Source: JAWXCM01 sp034408745 (GTDB taxonomy: Bacteria; Acidobacteriota; Terriglobia; Bryobacterales; Bryobacteraceae). From it: a stretch of 59,505 nucleotides of DNA. Location: NCBI GenBank assembly GCA_034408745.1, contig JAWXCM010000286.1, forward strand, positions 1 through 59,505. Direction: 5' to 3'. This document shows, in pieces, positions 42,389 through 52,100 of this stretch; positions within the stretch are counted from its first letter, which is position 1; each line of letters opens with the position of its first letter. The position numbers and the translations under genes were made by a program. Under the pieces are notes generated by a model, which saw nothing but the letters and a program-made list of their open reading frames with translations, had not been told where the DNA came from and ran no database searches.

Positions 42389-43972
42389 GTGGGGGTGGAA
42401 ATCTCAAGACGCTACTTCTTCTACGGTTCCCTGCTGGCCGGGGCGGTGCCCGCGGGCGGCTTCGCAAGCGCAGCCTCACTCAAATCTCTCGGCTACAAGT
42501 CGCCGAATGAGAAGCTCAACCTCGCCGCGATCGGGGCGGGAGGGCAGCCAGCCTCGGATTTGCGATCGGCACAGGGCGGCGTCGAAAACGTAGTCGCGCT
42601 GGCGGATGTCGACTGGGCCCGTGGAGCCGAGTCCTTCAAGCGTTTCCCGGACGCGAAGCGCTTCAAAGACTACCGCCAGATGCTCGACAAGATGGGCAAG
42701 GAGATCGACGCGCTGATCGTCGGCCCGCCGGACCACATGCATGCGACCGCCGCCCTGCACTGCATGCAGATGGGCAAGCATATCTACGTCGAGAAGCCGC
42801 TGACCCGCACCTCATGGGAAGCGCGCCTGCTGACCCAGGCGGCTGAGCGCTACAAGGTGGCGACGCAGATGGGCAACCAGGGCTATTCGCACGATGCCAC
42901 GCGCGTGGCTTGCGAAATTGTGTGGGCTGGTGAAATCGGCGATGTGACCGAGGTCCACGCCTGGACGGGCCGGGCGGGCTGGCCTCAGGAGATGACCAAA
43001 GTCCCGCCACCCACACCAGTGCCCGAAACGCTCGACTGGGATCTGTGGCTCGGCGGCGCGGCGGTGCGCCCATTTACCGCAGGGGACCAGGACTGGAAGA
43101 CCTTCAGCGCGGAACGGGCGGTTCGCAATGGTCGCCGCGGGTCCGACGACGGGTTCGGCTTCTACCTGCCGTTCAACTGGCGAGGCTTTTACGATTTCGG
43201 CAGCAGCCTGATCGGCGACTGGGGGGTCCACATTCTTGGCCCCGCCAACTGGGCGCTTCAACTCCATCCGCAGCATTTAATCAGCGTCGAATGCATTAAA
43301 AAGAATTCGCTCCCGGCGTTCACATTTCCCGACGAGCTCGCCATCCGGTACGATTTCGGACCACGGCCTGGGATGCCGCCGGTGAGCATTTACTGGTACC
43401 ACCACATGGGCGGCGACGCCTGGACACCGCCGGGAATGAGCATCGCTGAGGCGCGCAAGATCCCAGGCGAAGGTCCGCTGGTGGGGCCACAGCAGGGTCA
43501 GGGCGGCTTCTTCGCAGGGTCAGGCGGAACCGCGCCCGCAAAGCCGCAGCCGCAGCAGCCGAAGCCGCAGGCCAACCCCACCAGCAGTGGATACAACCTG
43601 ATCATGGCTGGCTCAAAGGGCTACCTGGGAACCAGTGGCCGAGGCGAAGGGGTCGGTCTGCTGCCCGGCAAGCGCTGGGCCGAGTACAAGCTGCCGGCGC
43701 CGTATCTGTCGCGCTCGCCTGGCGCGAGCACCGGGTCGAACCACAGCGCGCACTGCCGCGATTTCGTCAGAGCCGCAAAGGGCGGCGCGCCAGCGTGTTC
43801 CAATTTCAGCATCGCGGGACCGTACACGGAATGGCTGGTGCTGGGCGCCGCCGCCGTGCACTACGATGGCAAGCTGCTGTGGGACAACGCAAAGGGCGAA
43901 TTTACGAACAACAGGGAAGCCAATAAATGGGTGAAGCCGACATTTCGCAAGGGTTGGGAGATCAAGCTCTGA
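42389..43972 (+). CDS. Tat-exported Gfo/Idh/MocA oxidoreductase
   Basis: 527 residues from GTG 42389 (GTG 42395 is also possible). The signal ISRRYFFYGSLLAGAVP is twin-arginine type, consistent with a folded NAD(P)-dependent enzyme in the periplasm. The Rossmann part has LNLAAIGAGGQPASDL, VVALADVD and the YVEKPLTRTSWEA motif with the EKP signature. The substrate side contains a Gly/Pro/Gln-rich insert near residues 360-395. It probably acts on a sugar or sugar-derived compound. The next gene's start overlaps its stop (CTGA). Confidence 0.85.
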   Translation: MGVEISRRYFFYGSLLAGAVPAGGFASAASLKSLGYKSPNEKLNLAAIGAGGQPASDLRSAQGGVENVVALADVDWARGAESFKRFPDAKRFKDYRQMLDKMGKEIDALIVGPPDHMHATAALHCMQMGKHIYVEKPLTRTSWEARLLTQAAERYKVATQMGNQGYSHDATRVACEIVWAGEIGDVTEVHAWTGRAGWPQEMTKVPPPTPVPETLDWDLWLGGAAVRPFTAGDQDWKTFSAERAVRNGRRGSDDGFGFYLPFNWRGFYDFGSSLIGDWGVHILGPANWALQLHPQHLISVECIKKNSLPAFTFPDELAIRYDFGPRPGMPPVSIYWYHHMGGDAWTPPGMSIAEARKIPGEGPLVGPQQGQGGFFAGSGGTAPAKPQPQQPKPQANPTSSGYNLIMAGSKGYLGTSGRGEGVGLLPGKRWAEYKLPAPYLSRSPGASTGSNHSAHCRDFVRAAKGGAPACSNFSIAGPYTEWLVLGAAAVHYDGKLLWDNAKGEFTNNREANKWVKPTFRKGWEIKL

Positions 43973-44661
43973 CACGCCGAAGTTTTCTTGTGATGGCAGC
44001 CGCGGCCGCGCCTTTGTGTGCGGCCGACGGCTGGAAGCCATTGTACAACGGCCACAACCTCGACGGATGGTGGTGGTGGCCGCCCGGCAAGGGCACGCCC
44101 CCCGAGCCGTCGTGGACGGTCGAGAACGGCATCCTGCGCACCACGCCCGACAAGGGCACCCGCGTGTACCTGATCACGAAGGAATCCTTCACCGACTTCG
44201 AACTCGCCTGGGACTGGAAGATAGAAAAGGCTGGAAACTCCGGAATTAAATATCGCGTCCAGAAGCTCATCAATTTCGACGGACCAAGACCTGAGCCAGG
44301 AGGCCTCGAGTACCAGATGGCCGACGACGAATCCAACCCGGACGCGCTGAGCGATGCGAAGCACAGCACCGCCGCCATCTACTCCTACGTCACACCAAAC
44401 AAGCCGAAGCTCGCCGGACCAAACGTCTGGCACTCGGCCCGAATCCTCGCCAGGGGCCTGCACATTGAGCACTGGCTCAACGGAGTGAAAGTCGTCGACG
44501 TCAACCTGGACGCGCCCGAAACCATCGCCAGCTTCCGGGCCAGCGAGCGCAAGCGCTCAGCCGAAGTATTCCTGAAGCACGAGCAGCGAACGTCACAAAT
44601 CGCGCTGCAGTTCCACGACGGCGCCGCGTGGTTTCACGACCTGAAAATCCGAGCCCTTTAA
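43969..44661 (+). CDS. DUF1080 (3-keto-disaccharide hydrolase-like) protein
   Basis: About 230 residues. The sequence TRRSFLVMAAAAAPLCA is a clear signal peptide; it is reached in frame from a CTG at 43969 that shares CTGA with the preceding stop. An ATG at 43927 would add 14 unlikely residues inside the upstream gene. The DUF1080 beta-sandwich follows: GWKPLYNGHNLDGWWWWP, WTVENGILRT, FELAWDWKIEKAGNSGIKYR, and HIEHWLNGVKVVDV. Family members hydrolyse 3-keto-glycosides, matching the oxidoreductase just upstream, which could make the keto form. Secreted. Confidence 0.85.
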   Translation: MTRRSFLVMAAAAAPLCAADGWKPLYNGHNLDGWWWWPPGKGTPPEPSWTVENGILRTTPDKGTRVYLITKESFTDFELAWDWKIEKAGNSGIKYRVQKLINFDGPRPEPGGLEYQMADDESNPDALSDAKHSTAAIYSYVTPNKPKLAGPNVWHSARILARGLHIEHWLNGVKVVDVNLDAPETIASFRASERKRSAEVFLKHEQRTSQIALQFHDGAAWFHDLKIRAL

Positions 44662-44800
44662 CGGATCTCGACCACCATCGAGTCAGGCCCGACCAGGTGC
44701 TCGACGCGCGTCTCGCGGAACCCGGCATCGTGCATCCAGCCCATTTTGTTCGATGTATTCTTCGAAAATCGGTGCGACTTCCGGTAACTCGAAGCCTATT
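44658..44800 (-). pseudogene. methyltransferase relic with internal deletion
   Basis: On the minus strand GFELPEVAPIFEEYIEQNG, which fits the cofactor-binding part of O-methyltransferase-type enzymes, runs within a base of the C-terminal piece MHDAGFRETRVEHLVGPDSM. In intact relatives well over 100 residues separate these segments. A one-base frame difference occurs at the join. The stop overlaps that of the convergent DUF1080 gene. The rest of the gap to 44932 holds no supported gene. Confidence 0.5.
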
Positions 44801-44932
44801 CTCTATATATGTGGAGCTCGGTGAATGCTTCCTTTTCGACGGCGCTCAAGCAGCGCCCTGGATGCCCCTAAGGCAAGGCCGAATACACGCGAGAGCGCTG
44901 GCCCGTTTTGGCTCACCAGTCACCCGCTTTCT

Positions 44933-45685
44933 CTAATACGTGCAGCGCCCGCCACTGGCGTCGTACGTCTGCCCCGTGACGAACGAGCAGTCGGGACTGG
45001 CCAGAAAATGCACGACAGCGGCAATTTCCGACGGTTCTCCTGTCCGCCGCATGGGGATTCGAGCCGTCATGTAGTCGACCTGGGCCTGCGTCAGCTGCTC
45101 CAAAATTTTCGTTCGCACCACGGCCGGCGACACGGCATTTACACACACCCCGTCAGTCGCCACTTCCTTCGCCATCGACTTCGTGAATCCGATCACCGCG
45201 GCCTTTGTCGCGGAATAAGCGCACATATTCGGATTGCCTTCTTTGCCCGCCACCGATGCGATGTTCACAATGCGTCCGTACTTACGCTCGCGCATACCGC
45301 TAATTACGGCACGGGAGCACAGAAACACGCCGTTCAGATTCACGGCGGTTACCTGCTGGAATTCCTCCAGCGAGACCTCCCACACCGGCGCCGACCGGCC
45401 GGCGATGCCAGCATTGTTTACCAGGATGTCGATACGCCCGGTTCGGCTCTGAACGGACGCGACGGCATCGGCTACCGACGCCTCGCTGGTCACGTCGCAA
45501 ACCACCGCGAAGGAACCGAGGCCGATCCTCGCAGCCGCTGCCTCAGCTGCCGACAGATCGCGGTCTGCGATGGCTACAACCGCACCAGCCTGCGCCAGCC
45601 GCATCGCGATCGCTTCACCAATCCCGGTAGCCGCACCGGTCACCACAGCTGTCTGCCCGTCGAGTCTCAGAAAATCCATATACAT
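44933..45685 (-). CDS. short-chain dehydrogenase/reductase (FabG-like)
   Basis: 250 residues, classical SDR. Cofactor motif TGAATGIG (16-23), NNAG in DILVNNAGIAG, catalytic Ser in IVNIASVAG, and YSATKAA with the Tyr and Lys. The C-terminal TGQTYDASGGRCTY is typical of 3-oxoacyl-ACP reductase and sugar/polyol dehydrogenase relatives. The cytoplasmic enzyme oxidises or reduces a hydroxyl/keto group with NAD(P)H; substrate unknown. It is 42 bases after the ADP-ribosylglycohydrolase stop on the same strand. Confidence 0.88.
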   Translation of the reverse strand: MYMDFLRLDGQTAVVTGAATGIGEAIAMRLAQAGAVVAIADRDLSAAEAAAARIGLGSFAVVCDVTSEASVADAVASVQSRTGRIDILVNNAGIAGRSAPVWEVSLEEFQQVTAVNLNGVFLCSRAVISGMRERKYGRIVNIASVAGKEGNPNMCAYSATKAAVIGFTKSMAKEVATDGVCVNAVSPAVVRTKILEQLTQAQVDYMTARIPMRRTGEPSEIAAVVHFLASPDCSFVTGQTYDASGGRCTY

Positions 45686-45727
45686 GTTGGTGTATCAGAC
45701 TCGGACCCGAGCGGTCACTTGTGCAGT

Positions 45728-47335
45728 TTATTCCAGGTGAAGCCGCAGGTTCTTCCAGTACGCATTACCGGGCTGATGCGCCGGACCCAGAAGCACTCGC
45801 TGCATCAGTCGAATCTGAACCGTGCCGCCAGCCCAGCGCTTCAGGTCAGTCTCGACGAGTTGCCACTGAATGTCCGCCCCCGGAGCACCGCCTCCTGGTC
45901 CGCCGCTCACCGTCGTCGATGAGACCCGCTCATTGTCAACCCACACATCCAGCGCCCATCCGCGCCCGCGGTCAACGCCGACCTCCACCGTGAGCTTCGG
46001 ATTCCCGCCGAGTTTCGCCGACCGCGTAATCACCAGCCCGCGGACCTCGTCGCGTGGATAGGTCGCCAGCACCGCGTCGTTGAGATACGTGTTCCCGCGA
46101 AGGCCGCTCATGCCGCCACCGGCTCCACCGAATCCGGCACGCAACAACTTCCAGTCGGGATTCCAGTACTGCATCAGGTCGGCCAGCTGAAACAGTTCCG
46201 CCGGCTGCGTAACGATCGACTGCGCCGGAGCCTGCAGGCGGCCTCGCGATACCGTTCCGCCGCTGGCCTGAAGAAACTTTTCCCCAATGGCGGCAGTGCG
46301 CTTCGCGAGGTCCGCGAAGCTCTCGTTGACCGGCGGCGTAAAGGGAATTCCGCCCATCACTTTGCCTTCAATGCGATCTCCGAGTCGCGCGATCAGCGTC
46401 GGCGAGAACGCCTTCATGCCCTTCATCGCTCCCACCACAGCGGCGGCATTGGCGGCGTTGCAGTCGGCGTCCGTGAAGTCGGCTGCCTGGAACGCAAGGT
46501 TCGCGGTCTGCAGGTAATTGCCTTCCCCGAACCACACGGCCATCGCGGTAAGCCCGCCGTTTGCGACAGCGTTATTTGTGGCCGGATACTCGGAGTGCCA
46601 GCGATCCTCCACCGCGCTGGAAATTTCAGCCGGCGTCGCGCCCCGCTCCGCCATCGCGATAACCAGATCCAGGCATTGCCGGTACGGCGACTTCGGATGG
46701 ATCAGTTGCGCCGCCTTTTTGACAATTATTTTAGGGTCGTTTTCGACAAATCCGAGGCTCACCATTCCAGCCATAAACACCGCTCCGTCAGTGCCCTCCG
46801 CATAACCGTTCAGATGTCCAAAGTTACGCGCCAGCTTTCCCGCAAGGTTCGGCAGGCCGGGCGCGATGGCGCCATAAACATCGGCACTGAACTGCGGACC
46901 AATGCTGAACCACAACCGGTTGTATCGGGGATGCCCGGTGTCGGGTGCTTTGATCGACCGCGCCAGAAGCAATCGCGCCTGTTCGCTGGAACCCCACGCG
47001 CCGGCGTTGTTCTCTTTCCACTGCTCGCCCAGTTGCTCTGCGGTTAGCGTTGTTCCGTGCTTCTCGAAAGCACGTATGGCGATCATTTCGTAGTACCAGT
47101 CATCGTCGACGATGATGTGGTTGAACTGGCTCGGCAGTTTGTCGACGCGCGCAACGGCGCTGGCCTTGTGCTCAAACTGAAAGCCCATCAGAGCGCCTGC
47201 GAACTGGCCGAACCAGACGGCTTTGACCCGGTCTTCGTATTCGGCCCGAGTCATGTTCAGCGCCTCTCCGGCCGCGGTCCCCGACATCGCCAGCAGGACG
47301 GCCAGCGATACGGCAATGCGATGTGTGTTTACCAT
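45728..47335 (-). CDS. secreted ADP-ribosylglycohydrolase-fold protein
   Basis: 535 residues from ATG 47335. The signal peptide IAVSLAVLLAMSGTAAG is followed by an ADP-ribosylglycohydrolase fold: WFGQFAGALMGFQFEHK, IIVDDDWYYEMIAIRA, YAEGTDGAVFMAGM and FTDADCNAANAAAVVGAMKG, giving the metal-binding Asp set. A C-terminal beta-sandwich (about residues 410-535) ends in GNAYWKNLRLHLE. Intracellular members remove ADP-ribose; a secreted one in this group is more probably a glycoside-type hydrolase, inferred. The ATG overlaps the truncated TonB-receptor frame by seven bases. Confidence 0.78.
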   Translation of the reverse strand: MVNTHRIAVSLAVLLAMSGTAAGEALNMTRAEYEDRVKAVWFGQFAGALMGFQFEHKASAVARVDKLPSQFNHIIVDDDWYYEMIAIRAFEKHGTTLTAEQLGEQWKENNAGAWGSSEQARLLLARSIKAPDTGHPRYNRLWFSIGPQFSADVYGAIAPGLPNLAGKLARNFGHLNGYAEGTDGAVFMAGMVSLGFVENDPKIIVKKAAQLIHPKSPYRQCLDLVIAMAERGATPAEISSAVEDRWHSEYPATNNAVANGGLTAMAVWFGEGNYLQTANLAFQAADFTDADCNAANAAAVVGAMKGMKAFSPTLIARLGDRIEGKVMGGIPFTPPVNESFADLAKRTAAIGEKFLQASGGTVSRGRLQAPAQSIVTQPAELFQLADLMQYWNPDWKLLRAGFGGAGGGMSGLRGNTYLNDAVLATYPRDEVRGLVITRSAKLGGNPKLTVEVGVDRGRGWALDVWVDNERVSSTTVSGGPGGGAPGADIQWQLVETDLKRWAGGTVQIRLMQRVLLGPAHQPGNAYWKNLRLHLE

Positions 47336-48155
47336 TCCAGACGCATTGTAAGCTGCAACTGCCCTGGACGAATCCCGTTGCCTCCGTACGATGTCGCGAG
47401 ACTCGCTATGCCGTCCGCGGCGGGCACAACCAGACCCTGCGTGTTGAACACATTGAACAGATCGGCATTCATGCGCAGCCGGAATTTCTCGGTCACGTTG
47501 AAGAACTTCATCAGCGGTCCGTCTGTGGTCCAGTTGAACGGTCCTGGCACATACTGACTGCGCCAGGGGTGGAGCGACGTGTCCTTTTCCCGCTGGTTGG
47601 TTCCGTTGCTCAACGTGATATACACCACGTTGGTGTCGAAGTCTGCGCTGCCAGGCGCACAGGGCAACGCGCCCTTCGGCCATGGCGTGATCGGCTTCTG
47701 AGCTGGCTTGTAGTCGACCGGCAACCCAAACACTCCGGTACGAAGCCCGGCCGCATTGGTGCTGTTGACAGAGCGTTCGGAGATCTGGCCGTTGAAGTAC
47801 AGATAACCCGGCAGGCAACGCTCGTCAGCTGCGCTGGTGGCGTTGGCCGGGGTGCTCCGGCAGTCCAGAATCTTGTGCTTTGTGCCGTACACTTCGAACT
47901 TGCCGAACGGCAGGTCATAGTTCCAGTTCCAGCGCACACGATGCCTGGGAACTGAGATGTCGCGGTCGTAGTAGAGGAACCGGTTGAGCTCGTCGGGATC
48001 CGTCGGGACAGCTTCCGTATTCACGCCATGTTTGGCCGCGAATCGAATGCGAAAGACGGTGCTCGCGCTCAGCTGCTTTTCGCTAGCGAGATTATATTCG
48101 TGAATTTTCAGGCTCGGCTGATTCGGCGAAAGACCCGTCGCCACAATGCCACGGC
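47329..48155 (-). pseudogene. C-terminal fragment of a TonB-dependent receptor
   Basis: About 275 codons from the end of an Oar-type receptor: LPFGKFEVYG, GVFGLPVDYKPAQKP, LRMNADLFNVFNTQGL and the terminal strand LQLTMRLEW. The barrel's first two thirds, plug and signal are missing; homology stops near 48155, exactly where asnB-like sequence begins on the other strand. So the gene was cut by a rearrangement. Its stop overlaps the next gene's start, suggesting they were once one operon. Confidence 0.75.
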
Positions 48156-48358
48156 CCACCGCCGGTGGGATTGTTCAGATCCACCGCATGTTTCGTACAG
48201 CGTCATGAAGAACGACGACGGCGATTCGGTGATCGTGTTCAACGGCGAGGTATATAACCACGTCGAAGTCCGAGCGATACCGAGGTGAGGCTGAAGGCGT
48301 TTCTGCGGTGGGGACGGGATTCGTTTTCGCGGCTGCGAAGGATGTTCGCGTTCGCCGG
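48154..48358 (+). pseudogene. asparagine synthetase N-terminal fragment
   Basis: The frame AHRRW, NDDGDSVIVFNGEVYNHVEV fits the glutamine amidotransferase domain of AsnB. After a frame change the sequence SDTEVRLKAFLRWGRDSFSR and MFAFAG matches the next conserved block. The catalytic Cys start and everything after the first third are missing. It adjoins a receptor fragment on its left and a glycosyltransferase relic on its right. Confidence 0.65.
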
Positions 48359-48370
48359 GTTTCGGAGGGG

Positions 48371-49107
48371 GCCTGCTGGAAGCTGGAATTCGCTCCGCTC
48401 GGGGTGGGTCTGCTGCTGAAGGGGCTGATTGCGGCGGTGTTTCTGGTGGTGACGGGGCTGGCGTGGGAAGCGCGGACGTGGCGGCGGATCCGGCCGTTCA
48501 GGGGGGCGTTGATCGTATTGCTGATCGCGGCTCCGTAGCATGTGCTGGCGACGCTGCGGAATCCGCCGTATTTTGACTGGACTCCGAAGAGCGATTGGGG
48601 GGCAATATCATGGCTTGTTCTGGTTTTATTCTTTGAATGAGCACGCATTCCCGGTTTCTGAACATGCGGTATCCGCGGGACTACAACACGGTTCCGCGGC
48701 ATCTGTTCTGGCTGTTCCATTTGAGGCGGTTTTTCCCGTGGAGCGCGTATCTGCCGGGGGTGGCGAGGCTGAGCTGTCGGGGCGCGGACCGGGCGGGCCG
48801 GATGCGGGTCCTGGCACTGTGCTGGGTTGGATTCGTGATGAGATTCTTCACGCTTTCGACGACGCAGGAATACTACTCGATGCCGATATATCCGGCTCTG
48901 GCGCTGCTGCTGGGCTGCTCGATGGCACGGGTTGAGAACAAAGGGAACCGGGTGGGCGCGGCGGTGGTAGCGGCGCTTCGGCAGCAGGATTTTGAGGCTT
49001 ACACGCTTTCGCTGGGTCACCTGGGGGATCTGACGCTGCAATCGTTCGCGTATTTGCGGGCTCCGCTGGTACATCGACTTCAGAAGCTCAGCCGGAGACT
49101 CAGCTGA
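48371..49107 (+). pseudogene. ArnT-like membrane glycosyltransferase relic
   Basis: Three frames together give a glycosyltransferase-39-like stretch: LEFAPLGVGLLLKGLIAAVF and RPFRGALIVLLIAAP, then TAG (48536) where HVLATLRNPPYFDW continues; QYHGLFWFYSLNEHAF; and RFLNMRYPRDYNTVPRHLFW, FSTTQEYYSMPIYPALALLL. Relatives move sugars from lipid carriers across the membrane. The N-terminal third is gone. The end overlaps the convergent TonB receptor. It has a nonsense codon and at least two frameshifts. Confidence 0.65.
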
Positions 49108-52100
49108 ATGTTGCGCCGGCCGGCAATATTCGCGCCGATATCGGCGTAACTCGGACTCACGGTGGCAGCCGTCGCAACGGGGTTCGCGGTTGCCTGATAG
49201 TTCAGATTTTGATACGCGACGAAATTATTCCCGTTTGTGCCGGGAAACGGGTGATTGAGAGCCCCATACAATTCAGCCCGTAACTGCATACGGACACGGT
49301 CGGTCACCACGATATCTTTCATCACGGACATGTCGTAACTGCCCGTGGCGGGCATGCGGATGTAATCGAACACGCGCGGCGCGTTGCCGACCGTCAGCCT
49401 TTCCGGCAGGGTGAACGCCTTCAGGACGTTCACATACGCCGTGCGCTGCGAGATGTTGTTCAGATTGTTCCGCCAGCCCTCGACATACGGGCTCACGCCG
49501 GAGACCACGTTGGGCCGGATTCGGCCCACATCCTCAGGGAAGCCCGCGTTGTTACCGATGCCCGCCTGCAGGGGGCTTCCGGTCCGCAGCCCACCCGAGC
49601 CGCTGATCTTCCAGTCACCGATCACCTGATTGAGCCAGCCCGGAGCATTGCCTGCAAGCATGTGTTTGCGGCCGAACGGGAGAGTCCAGTTGTAATTGAA
49701 CCGGAAGACGTGCGGAATGCTGAAGACCGATATCGACCGCTCGAGTTTGCGGTCTCCGCTGCGTAGCTGGGGGAATCCTGTGCCCCAGTTCTGAATATTG
49801 TCGTTGCAGAACTGGCCTTCGCAGGACGACGTGTCAATCGACTTCATCCACGTGTAGTTCACCTGGAACTGGAAACCGTTGGAGAAACGTCGCACCAGGT
49901 TCATCTGGAGTGAGTTGTATACCGAATTGTAGCCCTGCGCCAGCGGGTTCGTGACGCTGCCAAGAATCGGCTGCGGACGAAGCAAGTCCTGCCGCGCCAC
50001 GGTGATCACGTTGCCGTTCTGATCCTTCAGGCCTCCGGGGTTCGGCAGCCGCTCCGCCATGTTCAGGCCCGCGATGAACTGGGTGGTGTACTGGGCCAGA
50101 TCGATTCCGTTGTACAGCTGCGAAGGTCCGAAAAGATTTGTGCCCTTCGAGCCCACGTAATTCACTTCCAGTCCGTAATTCCTGCCGAATTGAAATCCAA
50201 GTCCGAAATTCCACTGCTGCATATATGGAATAGTGACTTTCTCGGGCAGATAGTACACAGCGCTGATGTTTGTCAGGTCCGTGAGCTTGCCGTCCGCGGG
50301 CCACGAAGTCGCCCCGGAAGGGAGGACCAGCGGATTGGTGTCCATCTGCACCCAGGCACCGTTTGCGGCGCCGCTGGCTGCCGCCGCTGACGCCCGGGGG
50401 GCCAGATCGGGAATCGGGATGCGAAACAGGCCGTTGGTGGGGATGTGGGAGATGGCGTAAGCTCCGCGCACAACACTCAGGCCTTTGATGAAAGAAGGCA
50501 CCCGCCACGCAAATCCGATGCGCGGCTCGAAGTTGTCGTACCTCGTATCCCACAGGCCTTTTCTGGCGCCACCAAGACCGTTTAGCTGCACATAGCCGAC
50601 CTGCTGGGCGCCCGAAGCCGTGGTGATGGTGTCCGGCACGAAATAGCCCTGGTTATTGTGCTTCTCGGAACGAGGGATTTCCACCTGATAACGCACTCCG
50701 AGATTCAGCGTCAGACTGCGACTGACTTTGAAGTCGTCCTGGAAAAAGCCCGCGAAATACTTCCATCGATACTGATATGGGATCACGGCCGGAGCCATCG
50801 CCACCGAGTTGGGATAGCCCAGCAGCAGAGACGCCATGCCGAGACCCGTCTGCGCATTCGCGATTCCCACCGCCGTCCCCGTATTGCCCGAACCAATGTT
50901 CGTCATGCCGGAATTGAAAGACCAGTTCCCGCCCACATTGCCGTAACTGATCAGGTTCTGCTGTGGAAGCTGAACCTCAAAGCCTGTCTTGATGGAGTGC
51001 TTGCCTTTCGTCCAGTTGAAGACATCGAGCAGCTGGTAGTGGTTGTCGATCTCATTGTCGCCGGGATTGGCGCTCCACGCCTGCACCTGGCTGTCGCCCA
51101 CACCAAGTTGTGGAAATCCTTTGTCCATTTTCGAAGGAAATCCATATTCCTGGTAATAGTTGGCGGCGAGTTGTTCGTCCTTCTGACGGCGCTCAATGAC
51201 AGACCGGTTGTAGCCCAGCCGGAGTTCGTTGACCTTGTTGCCGCCCCAGGTTTGCGTGTCGCTGAACGCGGCGTTTGTGCCGAGGCTGGTATCGGTGGGA
51301 ACCTGCTCCTGCAGACCGCCCATGAAATACCGCTCGCCCTTCACAGGAACATACGCCACGCGCACCGACATCCGGTTCGAGTTCGTGACGATCTGGTCGA
51401 ACTTAACCAGGAATCGATTGTCCGTGTTGCGCACGTTGCGGAACACCGTGTAGTTCTGTCCCAGTTCATTCAGTGGCATGTTTGGCAGCGGCTGCATTTT
51501 CAGCACTCGCTGGCCGATGGGGGAGATGAACCGCTTCGGAATCACGTTGTTTTCCCACTGAGGATAGGCCTGCCCGGCAGCCGGGATGATGCGTTGATTC
51601 GTCAGCGCAAGCCCGTTGTCATTGAACTCAAACTGCCGGAACAGGAATATCCGCTGGTTTGTGGCGGTGTTGTATACCGACTTCGAGAAGTCGCCTTCTC
51701 GCTCGGCCTCGGTCGCCACGCGGGCAAAACCGCTCGACTGCGTGTATCGACGCAACGGCTCGAAGGTGGTGAAGAAAAAGGTCCGGTTGCGGCCGTTGTA
51801 AATCTTCGGAATCACCACCGGCCCGCCCACGTTGAAACCGCCGCGCCAGTAACGCACCACGCCCTTTTTCTCAAATGTGTTTCGGTATGGCGCCGCATCG
51901 AAAACGTTGTTGCGGGAGTTGGAGAATACGGTGCCTCTGATTTGGTTCGATCCCGATTTTGTGGTCATGTTGACGATGCCGCCGCCTACGCGCCCGTATT
52001 CGGCGCTGAAAGCGTTCTGCTGCACCGACACCTCGGCCAGCGAATCGGAGCTGAAAGACAGCGATATGCGCCCCAGATACATGCTGTTGTTGGAAACACC

